A DNA stretch of 19,265 bases, taken from assembly GCA_937910665.1 (NCBI GenBank), contig CALEPR010000189.1, positions 1-19,265 on the forward strand. The letters are read 5' to 3'. Shown here one piece after another: positions 7,419 to 15,421 of the stretch. This stretch comes from an uncultured Selenomonadales bacterium (GTDB lineage: Bacteria; Bacillota; Negativicutes; Selenomonadales; Selenomonadaceae). The notes under the pieces are model-generated. The model was not told where the DNA came from and searched no databases. It worked only from the letters and a program-made list of their open reading frames with translations. How positions within the stretch are numbered: position 1 is the stretch's first letter; each line of letters begins with the position of its first letter. Both the position numbers and the translations under genes were made by a program.

Positions 7419-8174
7419 TCAATCAAAATTCATCGTCAAAGTTACAGGACAGTGATCGCTACCAAAAATTTCGCTCTCAATCGTAGCGTCGGAAATTTTT
7501 TCGGCAATTCGATTCGACACCAAAAAATAATCTATCCGCCAACCTGCATTTGTAATTCTTGCCTTGCGAAGATAACTCCACCAAGTGTACGCTCCGATTT
7601 TGTCGGGATACAAATATCTGAAAGTATCAGTAAATCCCGCCGCCAAAAGTTCCTCAAATTTTCCGCGCTCCTCGTCCGTGAAACCTGCGCTGTGATGATT
7701 CGAGGAAGGATTTTTTAAATCAATTTCTTTGTGAGCAACATTTAAATCGCCGCAAACAATTACAGGCTTTGTGAAGTCAAGTTTCTGCAAATATTCGCGG
7801 AAAGCGTCCTCCCATTCCATTCGATAATCAAGTCGCTCAAGATTTCTGGAATTAGGAACATAAACATTTACAAAATAAAAATCTGTGAACCCGAGAGTTA
7901 TGACTCTGCCCTCGCGATCATGTTCATCAATTCCAATTCCATAAGTCACCGAACGTGGCTGAATATTTGTAAAAATTGCCGTGCCGCTGTAACCTTTTTT
8001 TTCCGCGCTGTTCCAAAATTGCGAGTAACCGCCCAGTTCGATAATCGCCTGACCTTCCTGCATTTTTGTTTCCTGCACAGCGAAAATATCTGCACCGAGT
8101 TTTTGAAAACTTTCAACAAAATTTTTTTTCAGACAAGCGCGAAGTCCATTCACATTCCAAGATACAAATTTCAT
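7419..8174 (-). CDS. exoA: Exodeoxyribonuclease III / AP endonuclease
   Basis: An ExoA/ExoIII-type enzyme that cuts at abasic sites and degrades duplex DNA from 3' ends in base excision repair. The 251 residues match the usual length. Motifs in order: SWNVNGLRA at 5-13, the metal-binding Glu35 in QETK, GYSGTAIF, the catalytic GDLNVAH, GFTDTFR, YTWWSYLRKARITNAGWRID (the C-terminal substrate loop), and GSDHCPV with the catalytic Asp-His. The ATG at 8174 is preceded by GGAGCAGGTG. It is first in the operon, with cmk starting 12 bases beyond its stop, and it is driven by the promoter at 8204-8232. Confidence 0.94.
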   Translation of the reverse strand: MKFVSWNVNGLRACLKKNFVESFQKLGADIFAVQETKMQEGQAIIELGGYSQFWNSAEKKGYSGTAIFTNIQPRSVTYGIGIDEHDREGRVITLGFTDFYFVNVYVPNSRNLERLDYRMEWEDAFREYLQKLDFTKPVIVCGDLNVAHKEIDLKNPSSNHHSAGFTDEERGKFEELLAAGFTDTFRYLYPDKIGAYTWWSYLRKARITNAGWRIDYFLVSNRIAEKISDATIESEIFGSDHCPVTLTMNFD

Positions 8175-8203
8175 AAGTCACCTGCTCCGCAAAATTTTTT
8201 TGT

Positions 8204-8232
8204 ATTGTAAGTTATTTTTTTTTTTCAAGCAA
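8204..8232 (-). promoter_or_regulatory. Promoter of exoA-cmk-rbgA
   Basis: On the minus strand TTGCTT (8227-8232) is separated by 17 bases from TACAAT (8204-8209). Transcription would start near 8197, giving a leader of about 22 bases before the exoA ATG. Confidence 0.65.
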
Positions 8233-8234
8233 GT

Positions 8235-8263
8235 TTGCGGAAAGATTTTTTGTGTGCTAGAAT
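8235..8263 (+). promoter_or_regulatory. Promoter of the histidine acid phosphatase gene
   Basis: TTGCGG (8235-8240), a 17-base spacer, then TGCTAGAAT, an extended -10 with hexamer TAGAAT at 8258-8263. Its -35 lies two bases from the -35 of the divergent exoA promoter, so polymerase binding at the two sites is likely mutually exclusive. Confidence 0.65.
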
Positions 8264-8291
8264 CAAAAAAAATTTTTTAGGAGAAATTGTC

Positions 8292-9536
8292 ATGAAAAAA
8301 TTTTTAAATTTGTTTGTAGTAATCGCCTTCATAATTTCGATAACAAATTTTGCGTTCGCCGAGCAAACTTATCGGCTGGAAAATGTTGTGATTTTCAGTC
8401 GGCATAATGTGCGCTCTCCAACTGTCGGCGGCAGCAAAATTTTGACGCAAGTTACAAATCACAAGTGGATAAATTGGTCGGGAAATGCCGGAGAACTTTC
8501 GACTCGCGGCGGACTTTTGGAAACTGCACTCGGCGAATATTTCAGAAAATATCTTGAGAAAGAAAATTTTTTGCCTGAAAATTATGTTCCCGCCGAAAAA
8601 GAATTTAGATTTTACGCAAATTCCAGAAACAGAACAATTTCGACGGCGAAATTTTTTGCAAGCGGTTTGTTGCCTGTTGCCGACGTGAAGATTGAACACA
8701 AATATTCTGTCGGAAATCAAAGCGACGAAATTTTTTCCACAAAGATGAATGACGTTGATGAAAATTTGCGCGAAAAAATTTTAAATCAAGCCGCCGCTCA
8801 GGAAAATGTAAAAAATCTTCAGGAGTTCGGCGAAAAATTTAAACCTGAAGTCAGATTGATTGAAAAAATTATCGACTTCAAAAATTCTCCCTACGCGAAG
8901 GAAAAAAATATTACAAATTTGCCGACAGATAATTTAAATCTCACGCTGGAAAAAGATAAATCTGTCGGAAGTTCCGGCGGCGTGGAAGTTGCTTTCAGCG
9001 TTGCGGACGGTTTGCTTATGCAATTTTATGAACAGCCTTTCACATACCAAAAAAGTTTCGGCAAAAAAATCAGCGACAAAGAATTTTCGCAAATGATGAA
9101 ACTGCACAGAAGTTTATTCACTGCAGTTTACGGAAATTCTGAATCTGCGCCGATAATTTGCCAGCCGATTTTGAAATTTTTGAGCGAAGAAATTTCCGCG
9201 AACAGAAAATTTACATTTATTTGCGGACACGACAGCAATATTTTGTCGATGTTGACGACTTTGGATTTGGAAAATTTTTCTTTCCCGAACACTTTTGAAA
9301 AAGTTCCGATTGGCGCAAAAATTGTAATTGAAAAAAGAATTGGCGACGACGGCAAAGAATACGCGAAAATTTATTTGCTGTATCAGAAGTTCGAGCAGAT
9401 AAAAAATTTAGAAGTTTTGTCGCTTGAAAATCCTCCGCAAACTTTCGATTTAAAATTTAAAAATCTGCAGACGAACGAGGACGGCTTATATTTGTACAGC
9501 GATTTTGTGAATCATTTGAGCAGCAAAATTAAATAA
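8292..9536 (+). CDS. Secreted histidine acid phosphatase (Agp/AppA-like)
   Basis: A periplasmic phosphomonoesterase of histidine phosphatase branch 2 (glucose-1-phosphatase/phytase type), 414 residues from the ATG at 8292. That ATG has AGGAG 8 bases upstream; the longer frame from 8235 would start inside the promoter. Residues 1-23 are a signal peptide (KK, hydrophobic core, AFA cleavage site). The catalytic loop SRHNVRSP is at 36-43 with nucleophile His38. The proton-donor motif GHDSN has His313 and Asp314. HDSN is the glucose-1-phosphatase-like form, where AppA-type phytases have HDTN. It would release phosphate from sugar phosphates or phytate outside the cytoplasmic membrane. It is a single-gene unit with its own promoter and no clear terminator downstream. 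Confidence 0.88.
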   Translation: MKKFLNLFVVIAFIISITNFAFAEQTYRLENVVIFSRHNVRSPTVGGSKILTQVTNHKWINWSGNAGELSTRGGLLETALGEYFRKYLEKENFLPENYVPAEKEFRFYANSRNRTISTAKFFASGLLPVADVKIEHKYSVGNQSDEIFSTKMNDVDENLREKILNQAAAQENVKNLQEFGEKFKPEVRLIEKIIDFKNSPYAKEKNITNLPTDNLNLTLEKDKSVGSSGGVEVAFSVADGLLMQFYEQPFTYQKSFGKKISDKEFSQMMKLHRSLFTAVYGNSESAPIICQPILKFLSEEISANRKFTFICGHDSNILSMLTTLDLENFSFPNTFEKVPIGAKIVIEKRIGDDGKEYAKIYLLYQKFEQIKNLEVLSLENPPQTFDLKFKNLQTNEDGLYLYSDFVNHLSSKIK

Positions 9537-9583
9537 AAAAATTTTTTTCTGTCAGTTGTGGCATATTTTTTTTTGACAAAATT

Positions 9584-9941
9584 TTATAAATTTTGGAGTG
9601 TCAACCATTTGCTGATGTCGGCAGGTTTTAAAAAATCTTTTACATTCGGAGCAGCTTGACTTCTTCCAAGTCGAAAAGATTTTGCATCGCACACTACAGT
9701 TTTGTTATTTATTTCAAAATTTATATCTTCGTGACCTGATTTTTCTTTTACAATCCGACTTGAAAAAATCATTCTGTTTGCCCATGCAGCCACTAAAACT
9801 TCTGTCAATTTAAATACAAATCCGAAATAAATTCTGAACAAGCGAGAACTTTACAAAATTTTTCATCGTCATAATAATTTTTTGTAAATAATTTTTTATA
9901 TTTAAACTTGTAAAATTTTCAAGTTCAAAAAGGTAATTCAA
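9584..9941 (-). pseudogene. Frameshifted remnant of a HindIII-type restriction endonuclease
   Basis: An open frame at 9584-9841 encodes 85 residues ending in NNKTVVCDAKSFRLGR, VKDF and ISKWL. This closely resembles the part of HindIII where VADAKSFRLSR, KDFKV and a SEW motif surround the catalytic Asp and Lys. Just upstream, a second frame (9810-9941) starts at TTG 9 bases after GAGGTG and encodes about 43 residues (MNYLFELENF and on). It runs into a stop while overlapping the first frame, as expected of one frameshift in a gene that kept its start signals. The sequence ends soon after the DAK region, whereas HindIII has about 300 residues, so most of the protein is missing. No methyltransferase gene is present. 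The family call comes from remembered motif similarity, and assigning the upstream frame to the same gene is inference. Confidence 0.55.
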
Positions 9942-9962
9942 TCTAAAATTCACCTCGACTGT

Positions 9963-9971
9963 ATCATAGCA
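9963..9971 (-). promoter_or_regulatory. Possible extended -10 for the restriction-enzyme remnant
   Basis: On the minus strand TGC is followed by TATGAT (9963-9968), an extended -10. It stands about 20 bases before the GAGGTG and TTG of the remnant. The -35 is poor at standard spacing (TTGCCT at about 19). Confidence 0.35.
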
Positions 9972-9995
9972 AAAAAAAATAGCCCAAAGGCAAAA
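9969..9995 (-). terminator. Weak terminator-like hairpin after the giant activase gene
   Basis: After the stop at 10004 the minus strand has GCC, loop TTTG, GGC, flanked by complementary AATA/TATT and followed by nine T residues (9971-9979). The GC stem is only three pairs, so efficiency is doubtful. Confidence 0.35.
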
Positions 9996-10003
9996 ATATT
10001 TTT

Positions 10004-13000
10004 TCAGACAGCAGCACGATTATTTTTTTCAATTTCTTTCTTGGCGACGGAAAGCATCAATTTAATTCTGTTCAACTGATTTACTTCAGAACTTCCAGCG
10101 TCGCAATCAATCGCAACAATATTTGCATTTTTGTAACTTTCTCGCAAATTATGCATAACGCCCTTGCCTGTTATGTGATTCGGCAGACAACCGAAAGGCT
10201 GAAGGCAAACAATATTGTCTATGCCTTCCTCAATCAATTTCACCATTTCGCCGGTCAAGAACCAACCTTCGCCCGCCATATTTCCGACGGAAACGTGACG
10301 ACTTGCAAGCCGCGCAGTTTCTTTAATCGAGTAGGGAGCGCGGAAATGTTCCGATTCAAGCAAAGCATTTTTCATCGGACGGCGGAAAAATTCCAAAAGC
10401 TGAATAAAAAGTTCTCCGAAAATTCTATTCTTGCGACTGCCGACCAAAAGTTTTTGTTTGGTGATCGCGTCGTAAGCCGTGTACATGAAAAAGTCTGTGA
10501 AGTCAGGCATAACAACTTCTGCGCCTTCCTCAGCCAAAACTTTTTCCAAAAAATTATTTGCGACAGGATGATACTTTACTAAAATTTCTCCGACAATTCC
10601 AACTTTAGGACGCTCAATCGTTTCGTCAATTTCAATCGCATCGAACTCCTCAACAATTTTTTTAATATTTTTTCTGTACGTCAAGAAATTTCCATGAACC
10701 AAATCATTTTTTGCAATCGTCATCCAATCTTCAAAAAGTCTGTCAGTTTCTCCGCCGTGAATTTCGTAAGGACGCATCCTGTTTGAAACATTCATCAGAA
10801 CGTCGCCGTAAATCGAAGCCTTAATAGCGTCAATAAAACAATCGTTGCTGAGTTCAAAAGCATCAGTTTCATCAGGCAAACCGTGACAGGCGAACACAGG
10901 AACTTGACCGAAACCTGCAAATTTCAGAGCGCGGCGCAAGACTGAAATATAATTTGTCGCGCGGCAAGCTCCGCAAGTCTGGAACAAAATTATTGAGGTG
11001 TTGTCGGGATCGCAGTCGCCACTTTTCAGCGCGGAAATAAGTTGACCAATGACGACAATCGCCGGATAGCACATATCATTATTGACGTAGCGAAGTCCTA
11101 AATCTATCGCCGCCTTGTCAGGCATTTCGGGAATTAAAATTCTGTAACCATATTTTCGCAAAACAGTTTGAATTAACTCGAAATGAATTGGAGCCATCTG
11201 CGGAGCCAAGATGGTGTGATTTTTTTTGCAGTCGACAGTGAATCGAGGACGCGGAGGAATTTTTACTTCGTGATAGGCGACAGGAGTTTTTCTTTTCAGC
11301 GCGGCAAGCAAGGAACGCAATCTGATTCGCGCCGCTCCCAAGTTTGAAACTTCGTCAAGTTTTATCATGGTGTAAATTCTGCCGTGACTTTCCAAAATTT
11401 CTTTAACCTGTTCTGTCGTCAGCGCATCGAGTCCGCAACCAAAACTGCTGAGTTGAATCAAAGTTACATTAGGATGCTCGGTCGCAAAATGCGCCGCGTG
11501 ATAAAGTCGAGCGTGATAACTCCACTGATTGACGACGGAAATATCTTTCGACTTCACGGGCAAATGATAAATTGTGTCCTCAGAAATTATCGGCAAGTTG
11601 TAGGACTGAATCATTTCAGAAATTCCGTGATTGATTTCGGGATCGACATGGTAAGGTCTGCCGACAAGTAAAATTGCTTGCTCGCCGGTTTTTTCAATTC
11701 GACGCAAAACTTCATCGCCGAAATTTCTAACATCACGGCGATAATTTTCCATTTCCTCTGCCGCAGCATCGACTGCAGAAAAAATTTCTTGTGCGGAAAT
11801 ATTTTCTGATTTCAATTCCTCGACAAGACGCTTTTTTAATTTCTTCATGTCGTGGACAGGCAGAAACGGCTGAATAAATTTTATATTTTTTTCGCGCAGA
11901 ATATCCATATTGCCGCGAATATTTTCAGGATAACTTGCAACAATCGGACAGTTATAAAAATTATCTGATTGCGTGTCGAAATTGTAAGGCTCGCAGGGAT
12001 AAAAAATTTTTTTCACGCCGCACTCAATTAAATCCATAATGTGACCGTGAGCAAGTTTCGCAGGATAGCAAAGTGAATCGCTCGGAATGGTCGCCATACC
12101 TTTGTAAAAAAGTTCGGCGTTCGACTTCGCGGAAAGTTCGACGCGATAACCAAGCTTTGTAAAAAATGTATGCCAGAAAGGATAATCTTCATAAATATTT
12201 AAAACTCGCGGAATACCAATCACGCCGCGCGAGGCAACTTCCAAGTCCAAAGATTTATAATCGAACAGTCTTTTGAATTTGTAAGCGTAGGCGTTGGGAA
12301 CTTTATTCAATGAGGAATTGGGAGTGAGGAGTGAGGAATTTTTTTTGTTTACGATTGCGCCGCGTTCACAACGATTTCCTGTACAATATTTTTCTCCATT
12401 TGAAAAAATTTGCATAGTCAGCCGACAATTATTTTCGCATTTTCCGCAACGAAAACTTTTTGTTTCGACAGAAAAATTTTCCAATTCTTCAAGACTAAGC
12501 AACGAAGAATTTTCATTTCCAATTTTTCCTTCCTCATTCCTCATTGCCAAAAGTGCCGCACCGTAAGCTCCCATTAAGCCGGCGATGTCCGGGCGAATAA
12601 CTTTCTTTCCTAAAATTTCCTCGATAGATCTCAAAACTGCGTCGTTGTAAAAAGTTCCGCCCTGCACAACAATATTTTCGCCCAAGTCCTCGACGTTGCG
12701 AAGTTGCATAACTTTGAACAGCGCATTTTTAATTACCGACAAAGCAATTCCTGCAGAAATATCACTGACGCTCGCGCCTTCCTTCTGCGCTTGCTTAACT
12801 TTCGAGTTCATAAAAACTGTGCAGCGCGTTCCTAAATCGACAGGACTTTCTGAAGTCAAAGCTTTCTTTGCGAAGTCGCCGACAGACATATTTAAACCTT
12901 GAGCAAAATTTTGAATAAAACTTCCACAACCTGCCGAGCAAGCCTCATTCAAAGTTATGTTGCCGATAGTTCCATCCTTGACGAAGAAACATTTCATATC

Positions 13001-14260
13001 TTGCCCGCCGATGTCGAGAACAAATGAAACTTCAGGACAAAATTCCTGCGCAGCGGTGAGGTGAGCAAAAGTTTCGACTTCGGAACCGTCTGCGTGAAGT
13101 GCCGCTTTTGTAATTTGTTCGCCGTAACCTGTCGTGAAAACTTTTGAAATTTTTGCAGTCGAAGGAATTTTTTTGTAAAGTTCGCGAATTTGATTCACAA
13201 CAGTTTTCAGCGGCGAGCCTTCATTCGAGCCGTAACTTGTGAAGAGAATTTCTTTGCCTTCGCCAATCGCGCAAATTTTTGCAGTCGTCGAACCTGCATC
13301 AATTCCGACAAAAATTTTTCCGCTGTAACTTTCCAAATCTCCGCGCGGAACTTTTGCTTTGTCGTGGCGAGCGCGGAAATTTTTTAAATCGGTTTCATTC
13401 TCGAACAAAATAAAATCTGCCTTGTGCGTTTCAGTTTTCACGGCGGCTTCTGCAAGCTGAATTGATTCTTCAAGTTTGCTGACAGAAATATTTTCCGCTT
13501 CGTCCGAAAGTGCCGCTCCGCTTGCAACAAAAAAATTTCCGTCCGAAGTTTCAACAACCTGCTCCGGCGAAAGTTTTAAAGTTTCTACAAATCTTTTTTT
13601 CAGTTCGGGAAGGAAATGCAGAGGACCGCCTAAAAAAGCTGTAACGCCTTCAATAGGTCTGCCCTGCGCCAAGTTTCCAATTGTCTGATTCACGACAGCC
13701 TGAAAAATTGACAGCGCAATATCAGCCTTCTTTGCGCCGTCATTCATCAATGCTTGAATATCTGTCTTTGCAAAAACTCCACAGCGCGAGGCGATTGAAT
13801 AAATTTGTTTTCCTTTCTCTGCCAGCGCATTTAAACCGAGTGCGTCGGTCGAAAGTAATCCCGCCATGTGGTCAATGAAACTTCCTGTGCCGCCCGCGCA
13901 AACTCCATTCATTCTGACTTCGGGTGCGCCGTCGAGATAAATAATTTTTGCGTCCTCGCCGCCGAGTTCGATAACAGTTTCAGTTTGCGGAATAAATTCT
14001 TTCACAGCAGTTTGACAAGCAATAACTTCTTGAACAAAAGGCAGAGAAATTTTTTTAGCAATTCCCATGCCTGCAGAACCGGCAAGCGCGATTTTAAATT
14101 TTGCATCGCCGACAAAATTTTTCAGCGTCGATAAAGTATTTGTAAGTGCGGAAGAAATTTCCGAAAAATGCCGCGCATATTCTTTGTGAATAATATTTTT
14201 TTCGTCGTCAAGAACTACAGATTTTATTGTGGTTGAGCCGATGTCAATTCCGACCTTCAT
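10004..14260 (-). CDS. Fused double acyl-CoA dehydratase activase / dehydratase D-type protein (1418 aa)
   Basis: A giant member of the 2-hydroxyacyl-CoA dehydratase activase-related family. In characterised systems (HgdC with HgdAB; BcrA/D), the ASKHA-fold ATPase passes a low-potential electron to the dehydratase or reductase.

Two tandem BadF/BcrA-type ATPase domains are visible. Domain 1 (about 1-255) has GIDIGSTTIK at 4-13, and C121 in NGVCAGGTGSF and C160 in SRCGVFA. Domain 2 (about 316-572) has GIDAGSTTAK, C441 in ACSAGCGSF and C480 in TRCTVF. Both Cys pairs are 39 apart, as in HgdC (C127/C166), which holds a 4Fe-4S cluster at the dimer interface.

A Cys cluster (605, 608, 612, 626, 631) leads into a DUF2229-like region and a C-terminal HgdB-like part with CYPA, CGACRATNY and FGCLP. 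The ATG at 14260 follows GAGGTG by 8 bases; a start at 14311 would lie in the promoter. The native substrate of these fused proteins is unknown to me. Confidence 0.88.
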   Translation of the reverse strand: MKVGIDIGSTTIKSVVLDDEKNIIHKEYARHFSEISSALTNTLSTLKNFVGDAKFKIALAGSAGMGIAKKISLPFVQEVIACQTAVKEFIPQTETVIELGGEDAKIIYLDGAPEVRMNGVCAGGTGSFIDHMAGLLSTDALGLNALAEKGKQIYSIASRCGVFAKTDIQALMNDGAKKADIALSIFQAVVNQTIGNLAQGRPIEGVTAFLGGPLHFLPELKKRFVETLKLSPEQVVETSDGNFFVASGAALSDEAENISVSKLEESIQLAEAAVKTETHKADFILFENETDLKNFRARHDKAKVPRGDLESYSGKIFVGIDAGSTTAKICAIGEGKEILFTSYGSNEGSPLKTVVNQIRELYKKIPSTAKISKVFTTGYGEQITKAALHADGSEVETFAHLTAAQEFCPEVSFVLDIGGQDMKCFFVKDGTIGNITLNEACSAGCGSFIQNFAQGLNMSVGDFAKKALTSESPVDLGTRCTVFMNSKVKQAQKEGASVSDISAGIALSVIKNALFKVMQLRNVEDLGENIVVQGGTFYNDAVLRSIEEILGKKVIRPDIAGLMGAYGAALLAMRNEEGKIGNENSSLLSLEELENFSVETKSFRCGKCENNCRLTMQIFSNGEKYCTGNRCERGAIVNKKNSSLLTPNSSLNKVPNAYAYKFKRLFDYKSLDLEVASRGVIGIPRVLNIYEDYPFWHTFFTKLGYRVELSAKSNAELFYKGMATIPSDSLCYPAKLAHGHIMDLIECGVKKIFYPCEPYNFDTQSDNFYNCPIVASYPENIRGNMDILREKNIKFIQPFLPVHDMKKLKKRLVEELKSENISAQEIFSAVDAAAEEMENYRRDVRNFGDEVLRRIEKTGEQAILLVGRPYHVDPEINHGISEMIQSYNLPIISEDTIYHLPVKSKDISVVNQWSYHARLYHAAHFATEHPNVTLIQLSSFGCGLDALTTEQVKEILESHGRIYTMIKLDEVSNLGAARIRLRSLLAALKRKTPVAYHEVKIPPRPRFTVDCKKNHTILAPQMAPIHFELIQTVLRKYGYRILIPEMPDKAAIDLGLRYVNNDMCYPAIVVIGQLISALKSGDCDPDNTSIILFQTCGACRATNYISVLRRALKFAGFGQVPVFACHGLPDETDAFELSNDCFIDAIKASIYGDVLMNVSNRMRPYEIHGGETDRLFEDWMTIAKNDLVHGNFLTYRKNIKKIVEEFDAIEIDETIERPKVGIVGEILVKYHPVANNFLEKVLAEEGAEVVMPDFTDFFMYTAYDAITKQKLLVGSRKNRIFGELFIQLLEFFRRPMKNALLESEHFRAPYSIKETARLASRHVSVGNMAGEGWFLTGEMVKLIEEGIDNIVCLQPFGCLPNHITGKGVMHNLRESYKNANIVAIDCDAGSSEVNQLNRIKLMLSVAKKEIEKNNRAAV
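12308..12349 (-). repeat. In-frame short-repeat insertion 2 in the giant activase (NSSLLTPNSSL)
   Basis: The plus strand reads as tandem units close to GAGGAATTGGGAGT and GAGGAGTGAGGAAT. On the coding strand this gives residues about 638-651, including NSSLLTPNSSL, between the Cys cluster (CERG, 631-634) and KVPNAYAYKFKRLF. It sits in a linker and preserves frame. Confidence 0.65.
12497..12544 (-). repeat. In-frame short-repeat insertion 1 in the giant activase (RNEEGKIGNENSSLL)
   Basis: The coding strand carries AATGAGGAATGAGGAAGG and related units, encoding residues about 573-588, between the end of ATPase domain 2 (GAYGAALLA) and the Cys cluster. It contains the same NSSLL peptide as the insertion at 12308-12349, about 150 bases away, which suggests repeated insertion or expansion of one unit. 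Confidence 0.6.
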
Positions 14261-14282
14261 AAAAAAATCACCTCTATGCGTA

Positions 14283-14311
14283 ATTTTATATTTCGCTTTG
14301 GTGGTTGTCAA
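14283..14311 (-). promoter_or_regulatory. Strong promoter of the giant activase gene
   Basis: On the minus strand TTGACA (14306-14311) is followed after exactly 17 bases by TAAAAT (14283-14288). The predicted start near 14276 leaves a leader of about 16 bases containing the Shine-Dalgarno. Confidence 0.78.
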
Positions 14312-14689
14312 TTTATATTCAAAATTTTCTACGCAAAATTACCCGGCTGTTCTCATTGGAGGAAAGACTTTCAAGTAAAAAAGTTTGTGGTGGATTTTGA
14401 AAAAAATTTTTTACTCTGCACTGTCGAAGATTTGTTGCAAAATTTTTCTGCATAATTTTTCATTACTATTGACAAGTAAAGTATAATGGCACTGTGAAAA
14501 TTATAACTGAGCAATAAAAAAAAATTATTCTGAGCAATCAGCTTGAAAAGAAACGGATACTTTGACAGCTCAAAATTCTCTGTATGCACAACATGGAAAA
14601 TTTTTTCAAAAAATATTTTCGGAAATCTGTAACGCAAAAAAAATTTTACAAGATGTTTATCATGCGGATCTTTGAAGGGAGGAATTTTT
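14312..14689. other. Divergent gap of about 380 bases with a CTGAGCAAT direct repeat
   Basis: No gene is supported here. CTGAGCAAT occurs at 14507-14515 and again at 14530-14538, 23 bases apart, within wider similar TTATAACTGAGCAATAA and TTATTCTGAGCAATCAG stretches. This could be a two-site operator for the ABC transporter gene. TATAAT at 14482-14487 has only a weak -35 (TTCATT, 17-base spacer). TTGACA at 14562-14567 is followed by TATGCA after 15 bases. I cannot choose between these promoters. Confidence 0.4.
14677..14682 (+). promoter_or_regulatory. Shine-Dalgarno that sets the TTG start of the ABC ATPase
   Basis: GGGAGG lies 7 bases before TTG at 14690. The frame is open from an earlier TTG at 14672, but that lies upstream of this site and adds six residues foreign to the family. 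Confidence 0.8.
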
Positions 14690-15409
14690 TTGATTGAAAT
14701 AAAAAATTTGAAAAAATCTTTCGGCGATCTGGAAGTTTTGAAAGGCATCGATTTAAATATTGCTGAAGGAGAAGTTGTCGTTATAATTGGACCATCGGGT
14801 TCAGGAAAATCGACTTTGCTCCGCTGCATAAATTTTTTGGAAGAACCGACAAGCGGCACGGTTAAAGTTGATGGAATTTTGCTGAACGGTGAGGAAAATA
14901 TCAATAAAGTTCGCGAAGAAGTCGGAATGGTTTTTCAGAGATTTAATTTGTTTCCGCACATGACAGTTTTAGAAAATATTACCCTCGCGCCGATGAAAGT
15001 TCGCAAGATCGAAAAGGAACGCGCGGAAATTACGGCGCAGGAACTTTTAGACAGAGTTGGATTGGGAGACAAGTCAGAAGCATTTCCAAACCAACTTTCA
15101 GGTGGACAACAACAGCGCGTGGCGATTGCCCGGGCGTTGGCGATGAATCCGAAAGTTATGTTGTTCGATGAACCAACAAGCGCACTTGATCCCGAAATGG
15201 TTGGAGAAGTTTTGGACGTTATGAAAAAACTTGCCGAACGCGGAATGACAATGGTCGTCGTCACTCACGAAATGGGATTTGCTCGCGAAGTCGGAACAAG
15301 ACTTTTATTTGTGGACGGCGGTTACATTGTCGAGGAAGGCAAGCCGAAAGAAGTTTTTGAAAATCCGAAAGAAGAACGCACCAAATTATTTTTGTCGAAA
15401 ATTTTGTAG
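14690..15409 (+). CDS. ABC transporter ATP-binding protein, polar amino acid type (GlnQ-like)
   Basis: The cytoplasmic ATPase subunit of an amino-acid importer of the GlnQ/HisP/ArtP class, 239 residues, starting at TTG with a 7-base Shine-Dalgarno spacing. It begins IEIKNLKKSFG. The Walker A GPSGSGKST is at 34-42, the Q-loop is VFQRFNLFPHMTVLENI, the signature is LSGGQQQRVAIARAL, and Walker B is VMLFDEPTSALDPE. The H-loop is VTHEMGFAREV, followed by EEGKPKEVFENPKEERTKLFLSKIL, the typical end of this class. No permease or substrate-binding protein gene lies next to it, which is unusual for this family. Instead the stop is followed after 12 bases by the heptosyltransferase gene. The partner permease is probably encoded elsewhere. 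Confidence 0.9.
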   Translation: MIEIKNLKKSFGDLEVLKGIDLNIAEGEVVVIIGPSGSGKSTLLRCINFLEEPTSGTVKVDGILLNGEENINKVREEVGMVFQRFNLFPHMTVLENITLAPMKVRKIEKERAEITAQELLDRVGLGDKSEAFPNQLSGGQQQRVAIARALAMNPKVMLFDEPTSALDPEMVGEVLDVMKKLAERGMTMVVVTHEMGFAREVGTRLLFVDGGYIVEEGKPKEVFENPKEERTKLFLSKIL

Positions 15410-15421
15410 GAAGTGAACTAA

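Noticed and set aside
9550..9576. TGTCA ... TGACA inverted repeat after the phosphatase gene as a terminator
   Set aside because: A five-pair stem with a loop of about 17 to 20 bases and T residues inside the loop rather than after it is not a credible terminator.
12308..12544. CRISPR-like array in the giant activase gene
   Set aside because: The units are about seven bases, degenerate and without spacers, and they are translated in frame.
14469..14487. TTGACA followed by TATAAT upstream of the ABC ATPase
   Set aside because: The two consensus hexamers are only 7 bases apart, far too close for one promoter.
14371..14904. 177-codon minus-strand frame upstream of and opposite the ABC ATPase
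   Set aside because: Its N-terminal part is the antisense of the Walker A region, the composition is Phe/Lys/Ser-rich noise, and there is no start signal.
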